DNA from: CBDCMJ01 sp965224325
GTDB lineage: Bacteria > Chloroflexota > Dehalococcoidia > Lucifugimonadales > UBA3495
Reading direction: 5' to 3'
Assembly (NCBI GenBank): GCA_965224325.1
Contig: CBDCYT010000013.1
Location: forward strand, 1 to 64,000
Length of the DNA stretch: 64,000 nt
Each line of letters opens with the position of its first letter. Within the stretch, counting starts at the first letter, position 1. Positions 1-10,072 of this stretch are shown here, in pieces. The notes under the pieces are model-generated. The model worked only from the letters and a program-made list of their open reading frames with translations. It did not search any database and had not been told where the DNA came from. The position numbers and the translations under genes were made by a program.

Positions 1-274
1 GTCGGCTCCGGAACTCGATGAAGGAGACGGGGAAATTGTGGCCGGGACGCCGGACCAGTCCTTCCCCAACGGTTAAACCCCTATGGTTGGATACTGGGGC
101 GAGTCGCCTGACCCCCAAGTGAAGTAAGAGCCTACGAACATATAACCTGAGCTCCTGCACTCGCCAAGTCGAGCCGTCCATTTACGCCAATCCGGCTTGT
201 TACCCCGACCAGGTTCGATGTTGATCAGACCGGCGCGTTGACCGCCGCCGACCGGAGCCTCCAGGCAGCCATCC

Positions 275-876
275 ACACTCCGCGCAGAGTTGCTGACTGT
301 ATGGTGGCTCTAAGGAATAGACTTTCCTGTAGGCTCTTGCCATAGCGTCCTGCCCAATCAGTTAGTAGATGTCAAGGAGGGCGGCATATCCTTCGTTGGA
401 GTCCCTAAAGGGAACGTAATTCCGGACAAAGTTCCACGATTCTACATCAGTCGAGTTCGTGCGAACCACGTTGTGCACGTTTAATTCGAGGAACTGGGTT
501 AGCGATTCATGACCGATGTAGCTGTGCGATAGTTCGTGGGGAGAATTGCCCCGTAGATGACCATTGACGAGGTCATCCGGGCTTCGTAAGTCCCTTTGTC
601 CTCCATGTAGAGTTTGCCACCTGAGCCAGAGGCACCTGTGCGGAAACCGTACCATACGCGTATGACGTCTCTGGGCAAGGGGGTAGCCATGAAGTCTTCG
701 AGAATAGGTAGCGCCAGTTTGACGGATCGGACGGTCTCCATAGCCTTGGTCTCCATGACCTCTTTTGGGTAGACGGAGACTATGGGGATAGTCCTGCCGT
801 CAATTGAGGTGACGCTACCTGTAGAGTAATACCGTCCGTTGATGACCTCGCTGGCCAGCGTCGAGCATTCAAGCAA
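275..876 (-). pseudogene. Broken gluzincin-type metallopeptidase fragment
   Basis: Two reading frames together encode a protein with an HELSH zinc-binding motif and a downstream glutamate (SLTQFLE), the HExxH...E pattern of M1-like gluzincins. The frame from 876 runs to about residue VIYGAIL, then the HELSH part continues in another frame from about 545. Restoring one C in the C4 run near 543-546 would join them as ILPHELSH. A TAA at 362-364 then stops the frame, but the same frame stays coding-like beyond it for about 28 more residues (IGQDAMARAYRKVY). A TAA also lies just upstream of the first TTG codon, so the N-terminus is missing. I read it as a decayed gene; the exact peptidase family is uncertain. 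Confidence 0.5.
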
Positions 877-900
877 TTCGATCTTTGTTTGAATTTACTT

Positions 901-2338
901 CTAGATTTGGGTGTTTCGCGGCAGTCTTCTCCGGTGGTTTTCCAACTCCACTGATATGTACCACTCCAGCTTTGAGAGCAATGCGCTTACAGCCAAAGAA
1001 ACAATGGCAGCGTCAGTCTCGATCGCCTGCGATGTGACTGTAGGAGACGTTGCCGCACTAGAAGCATTGACCACTTCGGCGAGGGCCTGCAGCATCGAGT
1101 AGCCGAACTCTTCGGAAGGCTCGACCTGCGTGCCCTCATGCCACTCGTTGAAGCTGGTCACCAGCAGCAAGCAGTGGTCTCCAACGAGAGTGAGACTACC
1201 CTGGATGAATTGGGCGAACTTCTCCGGTGACCGCTCGATGATATACGGGTTGGGGTGAGTGATTTTGGTGGCGTCGAACCCTGGCATTGCTGCCGGAATG
1301 AAGTCCACCCCGGCCTCCGCCGCCGCCGTTTGCCACCGGTTGTACATCTGGAAGGACCGTTCGATGAAATGGTCCGACACCGTCGGATTGCTGTAGTGCA
1401 TGTTGTACGCGAAGAGAGCATCGTATGGCGCGATCCTCTCGATCAATTGGGGTGTGTTCGGGTCTTTCCAGTAAACCTCGTCCGCTACTATAAAAAGCTC
1501 GTGTCCAAGATCGCGCAGTTCAGACCTCAGCTCGCTGACGGCCCCGGGTATGTCGCCGGAGAACGTCCGAGTCAGGTAGATCATCACGACCGGCTTGTCG
1601 TCGATCTTCAGATAGGACGGAGGATCGAAATACTCCTGAGCCAGATACTTGAAGTCCGATATCAGGGTGGCCCGGTTCGCCGGGTCGATGAGGTCGATCG
1701 TTAGAGCTCCGGTCGAGCTGTCAGTGGTGTGTTCCAGCCGTCCCAGGGTCTCGTAGAAAACCGAAAACGAAATCTCACCGATTAGATCCGCCTCAAGGAA
1801 GCGGTCTCGCAGGGTCTTGTCCTCCCACGAGCCGGGACCCCACCAGCTGATGTTGAAAAAGTCGATCCCGAAACCGGTGGCCTCGTCTATATGTTGATTG
1901 ATGGTGACCCGGTCCCGCGAGTCATAGTCTCCACGGACCGGTGTGTGTCCGTCCGACCCTCGTCCCAATGTGTCTTTGAGGAGTACCAGGGGTAGTAGTG
2001 GGCGCCGACCAGGATGTTGTCCTGCGCGGCGATGTTCTGTCGCTTTCGTGTATAGGGGGGTGTGGCCGTCGGCGTGGGCTCTGGCGTGGGCGCCACCGTG
2101 GGGAGTGGGAGCGCGCCGTCGCGGTTGGCGCTAGCCTCGGGAACCCTGCTGGCGTCGGTGTTGGAGCAGGAGTGTCGGTTGGCGTTGCGGTTGGCGGGCT
2201 AGTCGGCACACTGAGCGTCGTCATAGTTGGTAGCGACGTAGCCTCGAGCGGCGGGTCGTCATCGCATGCCGGCAACAGAGCGGCGGCCATCAAGCATAGC
2301 AGTCCAATGCCCACGATCCGATGAGCGATTTTTCGCAA
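901..2338 (-). pseudogene. GH99-like glycoside hydrolase lipoprotein, frameshifted
   Basis: The gene opens at 2338 with a lipoprotein signal peptide (lipobox LPAC, Cys25) and a Thr/Pro-rich linker. It continues in a second frame with the YYPWY motif near 2020, and in a third frame with the rest of a TIM barrel (GIDFFNISWWGPGS, KPVVMIYL and the TSFNEWHEG active-site region). Order and motifs fit the GH99/GH71-like secreted glycosidases (endo-mannosidase relatives). Both frame changes are repaired by adding one base to a homopolymer: a C4 run near 2100 and a G3 run near 1962. So this is either a recent pseudogene or a sequence with homopolymer errors. It lies next to a PL8 lyase and a peptidase, which suggests extracellular glycan breakdown. 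Confidence 0.65.
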
Positions 2339-2672
2339 GCCTTAAATGTGCCGGAAGTGGACGCCAATGTGGCTTGTTCCTTCATAAGCATCGGATGCCC
2401 GGTTCTGACTGCGATACACGTAAGCCGAAAATGGTGGGCTTAAGCGTACTGTACTGCGAACTTTTCGCTGGGAGGTAGAGTTATAGAAATCTGCAGGCTT
2501 TCAGGCGGCCGCTTGCTGGGCGTCAGCGGTCACCTCGCCGGCGTGCCCTCGTCTAGGTCCGCGCGCTCCGGCCCGGCAGCGCTCCCTGACCCAGGCCTTT
2601 TATCATGGCTAACTATTTGCCTACGCCCGATCGCGAGTCGGCGTAGCTGCTTGGGGGCGGCATCCTCGGCCT
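2339..2672. other. Intergenic spacer, no gene seen
   Basis: This 334-bp stretch separates the GH99-like and PL8 genes. I see no ORF with recognisable protein features and no clear RNA, terminator or promoter. Confidence 0.5.
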
Positions 2673-4616
2673 TCAGGCATCCGGCACGTCCACCACGGCA
2701 GGCATACCTGCGTAGAACTCCACCCGATAGTCATAATCGGCAGCGTCCAGACTGTCGGGCAGGTCGACCGTGAGCGTGCTGGATCCGTCGTCGTTGTTGA
2801 CGACGCTAACTGCCTGTCCGGCTACGGAACGCACCTCTGGCCCTCCGGTATCGTAGGTGTACGTCCCCGCCCGGAGTGAGAGGCTCAGGTCAACCGTAAT
2901 CCGGTTGGGGCCGGGCAGGAGTAGGTGCTGGAATTCGCGTGATGCGGCTATGGCGGCTTCATCGGCGTGGTGCATGGGATTCTGCACCGCGATGTTCCAT
3001 CCGGCGCGCCCCTGCTGCAGTTGCACCAACGCCGGCCTGTCAACGGTCACCGTTAGGCCGTCGGCTAATGCGACCGTGCCGGCCGCATAGAAGGCCAGTT
3101 GCACCAGGGCTACATCTCCGTCGCCGTAACGATGACCCTGCACGGCAGCCGTGTTGACGATATCGAACCGCTCCTCGATGCGGTTCATGACGGCGGGCAT
3201 ATCGGCGGCGTCCACGCCAGGAACGAGCAGATAGGCGTACTGGCTTCCAGACCCCGCGCCATCGGGGTTCCTACCGTGGTCGACCGCCAAGTGGAAGACC
3301 TCGCCGGAGCCGGTGTCGCGGGCGTCGCTGTCAATCACGCTTTCGCCGCCTCTGAGCAGGATAGTGGTGTTCCCGGCGGGCAGTATGACGTAGCCGGTCC
3401 GGTCCTGGTGGAACCAACTGTTGGCGGTAACCACGAACGACGTATCGGTATCCGCGCCCGCACGAATCACGGAGTCTCTACCCGCGGCATTCAGCCGGTA
3501 GGTGATTGCCGAATCCCAAGCGGCTTGATCGAGGGTGGTGATGATGGACTCGGCATCGCTGCGGTCAGTATTGCGCACCCGTCTGACGCTGTTGCCCAGG
3601 GCCAGGATGTGGTCCTCGGTGAAGAAGTAGCCCTTGTTGGCCGCTGCCGAGGTGTACGTGTTCTCGCTGGCGTACCGGAAGGCGGCCAGTCCGTAACGGC
3701 CGTTGGAGGCCACTCCGGCGAAGTGGTCCGGGTTGAACCGGTTGGTGTCCGACTGCTTCGGAAGCCGGTCGGTGCGCAACTCCTCGGTCAGGCCGGGCAG
3801 CGCGTGCCAGTCCCAGCGGAGGCGGCTGTCGTTGTATTCGCCGCCGTCCACCTTCACCAGCAGAACGCCGCTGCCATTGTGGAACCCGCGATTGTTATTG
3901 AAGCTTTCCGCCCCGCGCGTGCGGGCTGACTGCATCTTGACCGACGTGAAGTAGGGAGCCTCGTCTGCGCCGCCGTGGCGGTGGACCATGTAGTCGCTCG
4001 CCCAGAAGGCGGTGTTGCCACTGTATTCGTGTCCGCCGTTGAGCAATGCAGTACGGAAAGCAGCCAGTTCGGTCTTGCGCGCAATGGCAGTACCCGCGCC
4101 CTCCGCATCGAATATCGCGTCGATGCCGCCAGCCAGGCAATCGGAGCCGAACACCGCGACACTGTCCTGATAGTAACTCCGCCCGACGGTTTGGAAGTCT
4201 ATGCCGTCCTTGTAGATGACCCGGGGGTACGCGAACAGGATGAAGTCCGCAGCTTGGTCATACGGCCGGTCACTCACCTCCCATCGCGTATCCGCCAGGA
4301 GGTTGACCGCCTCGAAAGGAGTCCCGGTCATCCACGGGAAACCGTAGGTCGCGAATGCAAGGTCCTGGCGCAGGCTAACGTGGTGGGAGATGCTGCCGTC
4401 AGGCAATATGCCGGACTGGCCGTAGCGCTTGGCGAAACGCACGTTGGTCTCCAGCCACGCCTGCAGGTCCACAAAGCTGCCGCTGGGCTGCCATTCTGGC
4501 AGGATACTGGTGTTCTCCGATGCGAAAGGCTCGTAATCGCCGTACCACCAAGGCAACTCCGTGAGCGGACGGTTGTAGTCGTACCAGATAACCGGCATCG
4601 CCGCCCAACTGCGCAT
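2673..4616 (-). pseudogene. PL8 chondroitinase-type lyase, catalytic C-terminal part
   Basis: This 647-residue frame carries the catalytic core of polysaccharide lyase family 8 (chondroitin/hyaluronan lyases, which cleave uronic acid linkages by beta-elimination). Signatures are PDGSISHH and the following ATYG (catalytic His/Tyr region, about residues 72-92), GRSYYQDS, an arginine/glutamate/asparagine stretch (ARTRGAESFNNN) and WDWHALPG at the start of the super-sandwich domain. The C-terminal beta domains follow to the stop. It is in the same frame as the segment ending at 4641 and is separated from it only by a TGA at 4641-4643, so it is the second half of one gene. The first ATG at 4616 need not be a genuine start. 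Confidence 0.75.
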
Positions 4617-4640
4617 TCGGTGGCGACGGTTGCCGTCGGC

Positions 4641-5615
4641 TCATGCGCCGCTCGACTCAGCCAACCGGTGCGGCAGGTAATAACGGGAGTGGGCAGGCAT
4701 ACGCCACGCTTCGGGGAGGTCGAAGTTGACCCGCTGGAGCAGGTGGAACAGCCGCTCCTTGGCGTCGCTGGCTCGTTGCGCGTCGTTATGCAGGTCAGCC
4801 ACCAGGTCGCGGTAGATTAGCACGGCAGCGCCGCTGATCGGATCAGTGAAGCGCCACTGGTGGATACGGTCGGCGCGGGAGAGCGCCTCGGAGTTCGCGA
4901 AATCGTCCAGCGGGAAGTGGTCGACGTAGGCGATGAGCGCCAGATAGATCGCGTTACGCAACCGGCCTCTGTCCGCGTCCCGCCCCGATGGTCCATAGAT
5001 ATGGCTCTCCAGGTAAGCCTTCCCCATCCCCCCGATCCGCTGGGCAGCCTCCTCGAGGTCGTCGCCGAGCGCCGCTGCGCCGATGTTCAGCCACGCGGTC
5101 CGGGTTGCGGTATTGTAGAAACTCATCCCAGTGAACGCGCCGTTGTTCGCCTCCAACTCGGCAATCAGCGCAGTTACCTCGGCATCGGAATAGTTCCGTC
5201 TGCCGGTCAGGCGGCTATGGCTTCCCACGAAGTTAACTACCTTGTCGTAGTAGATATCCCACTGGGTCTGCGCGGCCACGGTCACCGGCGCGGTGAAGCG
5301 CGCCATAACCGTTGAACCCTGGAGCAGTTCGACCCGCAAGGGGTAGTTGCCGGTACGAGCGGCCTTCCCGCTGGCAACGCTGAACACCCCGAACAGCCTG
5401 CCGTCACTGTCCCGCTCGTTGCGGAGCTGGAACATACCGCCGCTGTCGTCTTCGATGATGACGAACTCATAGTCGTCAGGGATGGGCGAGCTGGCAACGT
5501 TTTTCGGTGGGAGGTTCAAATATAAGGGGTCCAGTTTGGCGGGCCTAAGTGCACGGTAGGTAGTACCGTCTTCGAGATGTGGCTGGGCAACCTTTGATCC
5601 CTGATAGCGTGACCA
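4641..5615 (-). pseudogene. PL8 chondroitinase-type lyase, N-terminal part
   Basis: The frame encodes a beta-rich N-terminal domain (DDYEFVIIEDDSGG, then FSVASGKAARTGNYPL) and the alpha/alpha-toroid start of a PL8 lyase (HQWRFTDPISG, NFDLPEAWR). It ends at a TGA (4641-4643); the same frame then continues as ADGNRRHRMRSW in the catalytic half. A TTG at 5519 could start translation, but coding-like sequence in the same frame (PHLEDGTTYRALRPAKLD) reaches about 5615, where a TAA blocks it. The secretion signal and true N-terminus are therefore missing. The whole unit is most simply a 5'-truncated pseudogene with one nonsense change. Confidence 0.65.
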
Positions 5616-5776
5616 TTATGGATAGTTCGAGCCCCTTGCAATCCGGACGGTCAGGCAATGTTGGGGGATTTCATGCAAAAGTCGAATAGATGGCGAGGCA
5701 CGGGGGTAGTGCCCGCTTCACTCTTAGGCTTAAATCCCACCAATCGTTTCACCATAAATCCTCCCTTCAGCAGGCC

Positions 5777-8503
5777 CTATTTCCCTGGAGACAATACGCC
5801 CGCTGGGTGCCTGATGACCTCAAACGGATTCATCGCTTCGATAGCGCACCCCTTGAAGATTTCCTCTGCCTGTAGCTTGGCTGCACTGTAGACTGGGTGA
5901 TCATCGGTCCACAGGGGATGGCGGACGATGCCCACTCTGTTAAGTATTTTGTGGTTGTGCGCCACCAGGCCATTCAGTTCGACCGCGTCTTCGTATCCGA
6001 GATTCTTTAATATCACGGGGACCGGTGCATTAATGCCAAAGCAGAGCAATTGCCACGGATTGACGAAGGTGCCCCAAGGAGTCGCAAGGTCCACGATGGC
6101 GTGGGGATCCAGCGCAAGTCGGGCCATGTCAATTGCCAACCGCCAGTCCAGCAATCCATGATAGGAGAGGTTGTAGAAGTCGCGCAGACACCGGTTGCAC
6201 GATGTGTCGCACTCGGCCCCGTGTAGCCCGATGGCCCATCGCTCGCCGTTGCTATCCTTCTTCCTGATATCGCCCTGAAGCAGCACCTCCTCGAAGTTGT
6301 CTGGTTGCCCCAGCCACCAGCAGTAACCGGCCCCATTCTGGAGAGTGTCCGACAGGAACGCTTGTCCCACCACGCTCCCGTCCGGTTGGCGCGTTGGTCG
6401 GAAACCGGCATTGAACTCCTGCGTATCCACATCCATCAGCCCGGCGGCGGAGCTGCGGAGGAAAAACGCGAAGGAATACCATGCGGCCCTCCCCACCGGG
6501 GTCTTAGGGTCCGCGAACACGCCGGGCGGCCAAATCTGCAGTCCTGCCAGCAGCACGTCGGTCCGGCGGCGGGAAAGCAGGGATATTGGATGAATGGCAC
6601 CTGAAACGGATATAGGGCTTCCTTGACCCGGGTGGATTGCGTAGGCGCCAGCAGATCTCGGATGGCCAGGAATCGAAGCCGGCTGAAAGGCAAATCCCCC
6701 TGATCCATCGTTATCGTTGACGGAAAGAATGTCATCGCTGAAAGACAGGACGTCACAGTTGCCAACAGAAGTCTCGGTTCCGTCGTTGACTCCCCAGGTG
6801 AGCGTTGGCAGCGTTGACCGGGGTGTCCACTCGAAGACGCCAGTGTAATCCTCGGGTTGAAAGTCCGTGAAAAACCCTGTCGGTTCCCGCGCGTCTATGG
6901 GCGTACCACCATCGGCCCCACAAACTTCGCAGGGCCGCACATCGGCCATATCGTTCCGGTACTGGACACTCTTGCAATGGTCACAAAGCGCCAGCGGCCT
7001 GGGGTTGGCGTCGGGCAACGGCGGGCTGAACCCGTTGCCCAAGCGTACGCCGTTGCCATATGGATAAAGGGTCGCTACCCCGCGGGCAGTATGCACTGCC
7101 TTGTCCTTTACAATTTGGGAGCCGGGGGCGAACTGAGAAATCGCGATGTCCAGGCCACGGTCAATAGTCCCACTTTGGGGCGGCCACGGATTCGGCGAGT
7201 ATCTGCCGCGAGTAAAAAGCAGCCGGGCATCGGTGGGGAAGCCGAACATGGGCAGCAAGCCCGCGTGGGCCAAACGCTCGCTCAGGGCCTCCTGGCGATA
7301 GTTGGGATCGTCTATGATGGCTGATATTTCATCAATTAGTGGCCCTCTCGCGTAGGCCATCATACTTCCGCAAAACGAGTCTCCATCGGCGCCGGCCCAC
7401 GTAGTGCCCACACGCAACGCATCGAGCATACCCAGGATGGACACTTCATTGGATAGCGAGTTCAACCACTCCCTGACCGCTCCGGCTCGCCCGGCCCACT
7501 CTGCCGCAGGACCAAATTCCCCGTGGACGCTATCACGGAACTTGTCGTCCCCGCCTGTGCCAAGGTGTATGAAGGCCAGCCTCAGCAGTTCCTTAACAAA
7601 GACCCGCTTGAAGATTGTTTCGCTTGAGACGTCGACGTAGGGAGGGGGTGGTGGGTCACCAGTAATTTGCTCCGGCCTTTGGTAGTAGTAATCATCGTGA
7701 CTGCGGCCCCGGCAGAAAGTGACCGCCAATGAGACGCCCGCACCGCGCCGTCCGGCGCGGCCAACCCGTTGCTGGTAGTTGAAGCGGCGGGGTGGCATAT
7801 TCGCCATTACCACTGCTTCCAGCGCCCCGATGTCAACGCCCGCCTCCATAGTTGTCGTTACGCTCAACAGGTCCACACCTTCCACACGGCGCAATTCCCT
7901 TTCGCCTCCGATGAACACCTCCTGGAACCAGCGCTGACGCCTAGGCCGGTCTCCGTCGTCGGTTTGTCCGGTCAATTCCTCGCAGTGGAGTCGGAACGCT
8001 GGGCCGGATTGTTCGGCCAGATAAACGTAGTAGTCGAAGTCTTTCTGGCTTTCGCTCTGGAACAGTCTCGTATCCTTGCAATTGGGGCACACAGAGACAA
8101 GACCAGTCGGGTGGAGGAAAAAAGCGTTGCACTTGGGACATAGCCACCCCAAACTCTTTTGGCTTGCCATTGGGTCCTTTACAACATACAAGTTGTCCGG
8201 GTTTAGTCCCAGGTAGTTGTCCCCCCCGACCTCAATACCAGCTCCCGTAAACTGAGCCTTTACCAGGTCCACCTGTGTCTCAGCATCTCTTAGGTACCTT
8301 TCGACATACCGTGGGAATTTGGTGTTGCTGCCTCTTTGGAACCGGTCGGCATAGTTGTGTCGCCAACGTATTCCAAGAAGGCGAATTATGGTCTCTGTTG
8401 CTCCAATCACGTCTTCTGTCGGGTTGTCGTATGGAAGGTAAGTGACCCATCCCACGCCAAGGCTCTCAATAGTCCGAACAGAGTGTTGGAACAGCGTGAA
8501 CAT
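5777..8503 (-). CDS. Helicase C-lobe/DUF1998 protein, helicase N-lobe missing
   Basis: This 908-residue protein has a zinc ribbon (C122, C125, C139, C142), then superfamily-2 helicase motif V (TTTMEAGVDIG, about 215-226) and motif VI (QRVGRAGRR, 245-253). A second CxxC pair follows (LCDHC, CEVCG). The C-terminal DUF1998/MrfA-like cysteine cluster (CDTSCNRC) starts at residue 765. This is the architecture of the C-terminal half of large DNA helicases in phage-defence loci such as DISARM DrmA or Druantia DruE. No Walker A or DEAD box precedes it, so it cannot be a complete helicase alone. The ATG at 8503 lies 7 nt after the preceding stop, with GAGAG upstream, so it probably belonged to an operon with the NTPase gene. 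Function is inferred. Confidence 0.7.
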   Translation of the reverse strand: MFTLFQHSVRTIESLGVGWVTYLPYDNPTEDVIGATETIIRLLGIRWRHNYADRFQRGSNTKFPRYVERYLRDAETQVDLVKAQFTGAGIEVGGDNYLGLNPDNLYVVKDPMASQKSLGWLCPKCNAFFLHPTGLVSVCPNCKDTRLFQSESQKDFDYYVYLAEQSGPAFRLHCEELTGQTDDGDRPRRQRWFQEVFIGGERELRRVEGVDLLSVTTTMEAGVDIGALEAVVMANMPPRRFNYQQRVGRAGRRGAGVSLAVTFCRGRSHDDYYYQRPEQITGDPPPPPYVDVSSETIFKRVFVKELLRLAFIHLGTGGDDKFRDSVHGEFGPAAEWAGRAGAVREWLNSLSNEVSILGMLDALRVGTTWAGADGDSFCGSMMAYARGPLIDEISAIIDDPNYRQEALSERLAHAGLLPMFGFPTDARLLFTRGRYSPNPWPPQSGTIDRGLDIAISQFAPGSQIVKDKAVHTARGVATLYPYGNGVRLGNGFSPPLPDANPRPLALCDHCKSVQYRNDMADVRPCEVCGADGGTPIDAREPTGFFTDFQPEDYTGVFEWTPRSTLPTLTWGVNDGTETSVGNCDVLSFSDDILSVNDNDGSGGFAFQPASIPGHPRSAGAYAIHPGQGSPISVSGAIHPISLLSRRRTDVLLAGLQIWPPGVFADPKTPVGRAAWYSFAFFLRSSAAGLMDVDTQEFNAGFRPTRQPDGSVVGQAFLSDTLQNGAGYCWWLGQPDNFEEVLLQGDIRKKDSNGERWAIGLHGAECDTSCNRCLRDFYNLSYHGLLDWRLAIDMARLALDPHAIVDLATPWGTFVNPWQLLCFGINAPVPVILKNLGYEDAVELNGLVAHNHKILNRVGIVRHPLWTDDHPVYSAAKLQAEEIFKGCAIEAMNPFEVIRHPAGVLSPGK

Positions 8504-8509
8504 TAGCTC

Positions 8510-8842
8510 TCACATCAGAGCGGAGTTGATTCGGGCATCCAGGTGTTCGGCTTCCTGGGGCAACCCGGGTTTACGTTGAGGAGTTGGCTGAGACCAGTCA
8601 TAGCAATCTATCCAACTGTGCCTTTCCGTCTCATTTCCGACCTGAATCGAGTAAGAGTTCTGGGAGTAGCCGTTCCCTCCAGGATTTAACCCCAATCTGA
8701 GAAATTCGAGCTTGACCTTATCCCTAATTGCTGTCAGCGGAACACGGCCTGGGAAGTCCTCAATCATGCCTTGCACAGTTGTAAGTGCTGCAGGATTAGC
8801 GCTTGGCATATTCAGGAGCCAACTCATCAACTCTTGATAAAG
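8510..8842 (-). pseudogene. Possible C-terminal remnant of the nSTAND gene
   Basis: After IS copy A ends at 8843, an open frame of about 110 codons (SLYQELMSWLLN to INSALM) runs to a TGA at 8510, just before the helicase start. Position suggests it is the 3' end of the interrupted NTPase gene. However, removing the IS with a 3- or 4-bp duplication does not restore the frame of the upstream part, and copy A has no target duplication, so the junction has been rearranged or this is a different gene's tail. No domain is recognised. Confidence 0.4.
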
Positions 8843-8871
8843 TGACCTGCCCCCAGTAGTTGTACCACTTG

Positions 8872-9654
8872 CTATGTTAGTCCGACCAGCACCGGGACAA
8901 GGTTCTCGGGCAGGATGGTCTCCGGCGCCGGTGGCCTGTAGCCCAGGGAACTGTGCGGCCTTATGCGATTGTAAGTCTGGCGGTACTGCTCGGTCAGCAC
9001 CTGCACCTCCAGCAGCGTGTAAAACACCTCCCGGTCCAAGAGTTCGTCTCTCAGCTTGCCGTTGAAGCTCTCCACGTATCCGTTCTCCCACGGCGACCCA
9101 GGCTCGATGTACAAGGTCTTGGCCCCCACTCCCCCTAGCCACTCCCGCACCACCCTGGCGGTGAATTCCGGCCCGTTGTCCGAGCGGATGTGCTCCGGCA
9201 CTCCTCGGGCCATCATCAGCCCGGCGAGGGTCTCGATCACATCCGAGGACCGGATGCTGCGGCCAGCCCGGATGGCCAGGCACTCCCTGGTGTACTCGTC
9301 AATGATGGTCAGCAGCCGCACCGCCCGGCCGTCCCAGGTCCTGATGTGGACGAAGTCATAGGCCCACACGTGGTTCTCACTCTCCGGTTTCAGCCTGACG
9401 CACGACCCGTCGTTCAGCCACAGCCGGCCTCTCCTGGGCTGCCTGGCCGGTACCTTGAGCCCCTCCCGCCGCCAGATACGCTCCACCCGTTTGTGGTTCA
9501 CCACCCAGCCGCTACGCTGGAGCATCGCGGTGATCCGCCGATAACCGTAACGGCCGAACCGGGTGGCCAACCCCACAATGTCGTTGGTGAGGGCCTGCTC
9601 GTCATCCCGGACCAACGGCTCACGGCGATGGGTCGAGCGGGACTGCCCCAGCAC
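8872..9654 (-). CDS. IS3-family transposase OrfB (copy A)
   Basis: The 260-residue frame is the rve/DDE integrase half of an IS3-family transposase. It has an HTH_21-like N-terminus (ATRFGRYGYRRI), the first Asp in VWAYDFVH, the second in RSDNGPEF and the Glu in WENGYVESFNGK. The frame stays open upstream to the orfA overlap, in the -1 frame, so the active product is probably the OrfAB fusion made by frameshifting. It is the same as the copy B protein. Confidence 0.9.
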   Translation of the reverse strand: MLGQSRSTHRREPLVRDDEQALTNDIVGLATRFGRYGYRRITAMLQRSGWVVNHKRVERIWRREGLKVPARQPRRGRLWLNDGSCVRLKPESENHVWAYDFVHIRTWDGRAVRLLTIIDEYTRECLAIRAGRSIRSSDVIETLAGLMMARGVPEHIRSDNGPEFTARVVREWLGGVGAKTLYIEPGSPWENGYVESFNGKLRDELLDREVFYTLLEVQVLTEQYRQTYNRIRPHSSLGYRPPAPETILPENLVPVLVGLT

Positions 9655-9728
9655 CTTGCAGGCCCTCCGCTCTGATACCTTCAGAACCGACCTGACGTGT
9701 TCGACACAAAGGCGGCGACGGGCGGGGC

Positions 9729-10007
9729 TCAGAAGTTTCCCTCAGCCGCCTCCTTGAGTATCTGGTTGTCCAGGGTCAGTTCGGCCACCGCCCTCTTGAG
9801 CCGGCCGTTCTCCGTCTCCAGCTGCTTCAGGCGCCGCGCCTGATCGACCCGGAGACCACCGTACTCGGCCCTCCAGCGGTAGAAGGTCTGCTCCGAGACG
9901 CCGATGCGCCGGGCTGCTTCTGCAGCCGTACTTCCCGCGGCGATGACCACCTCCGCCTCCCTGAGCTTGTTGATGATTTCTTCGGACGTGTGCTTCCTTT
10001 TGGCCAT
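9729..10007 (-). CDS. IS3-family transposase OrfA (copy A)
   Basis: This 92-residue protein has a helix-turn-helix (SEEIINKLREAEVV, then GVSEQTFYRWRAEYGG) and a leucine-zipper-like tail (LKQLETENGRLKRAVAEL). That is the standard OrfA of IS3 elements, which binds the terminal repeats. It starts at an ATG following a GGGGGTTGAG ribosome site and ends with the slippery GGGAAAC just before its TGA. Confidence 0.92.
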   Translation of the reverse strand: MAKRKHTSEEIINKLREAEVVIAAGSTAAEAARRIGVSEQTFYRWRAEYGGLRVDQARRLKQLETENGRLKRAVAELTLDNQILKEAAEGNF

Positions 10008-10072
10008 GTCTCAACCCCCTTTTGTCCAAAATCCTAACATTGATTCTGGATCGACTTTCGGGGGTCAGGTCA

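Larger units (their letters stand above)
8843..10072 (-). mobile_element. IS3-family insertion sequence, copy A (1230 bp)
   Basis: The element is bounded by inverted ends, TGACCTGCCCCC at 8843 and, on the other strand, TGACCTGACCCCC ending at 10072. It carries orfA and orfB on the minus strand and appears identical to copy B (coordinate x in B corresponds to 22030 minus x here). A slippery heptamer GGGAAAC near the end of orfA (9735-9741) would allow the -1 frameshift that makes OrfAB. Flanking bases are AAAG on the left and CTTT on the right, so no direct target duplication is present, unlike copy B. Confidence 0.9.

Noticed and set aside
4641..4643. Firm selenocysteine call for the TGA
   Set aside because: The hairpin is too close to the codon for a standard bacterial SECIS and the gene is truncated at its 5' end; a nonsense change is simpler.
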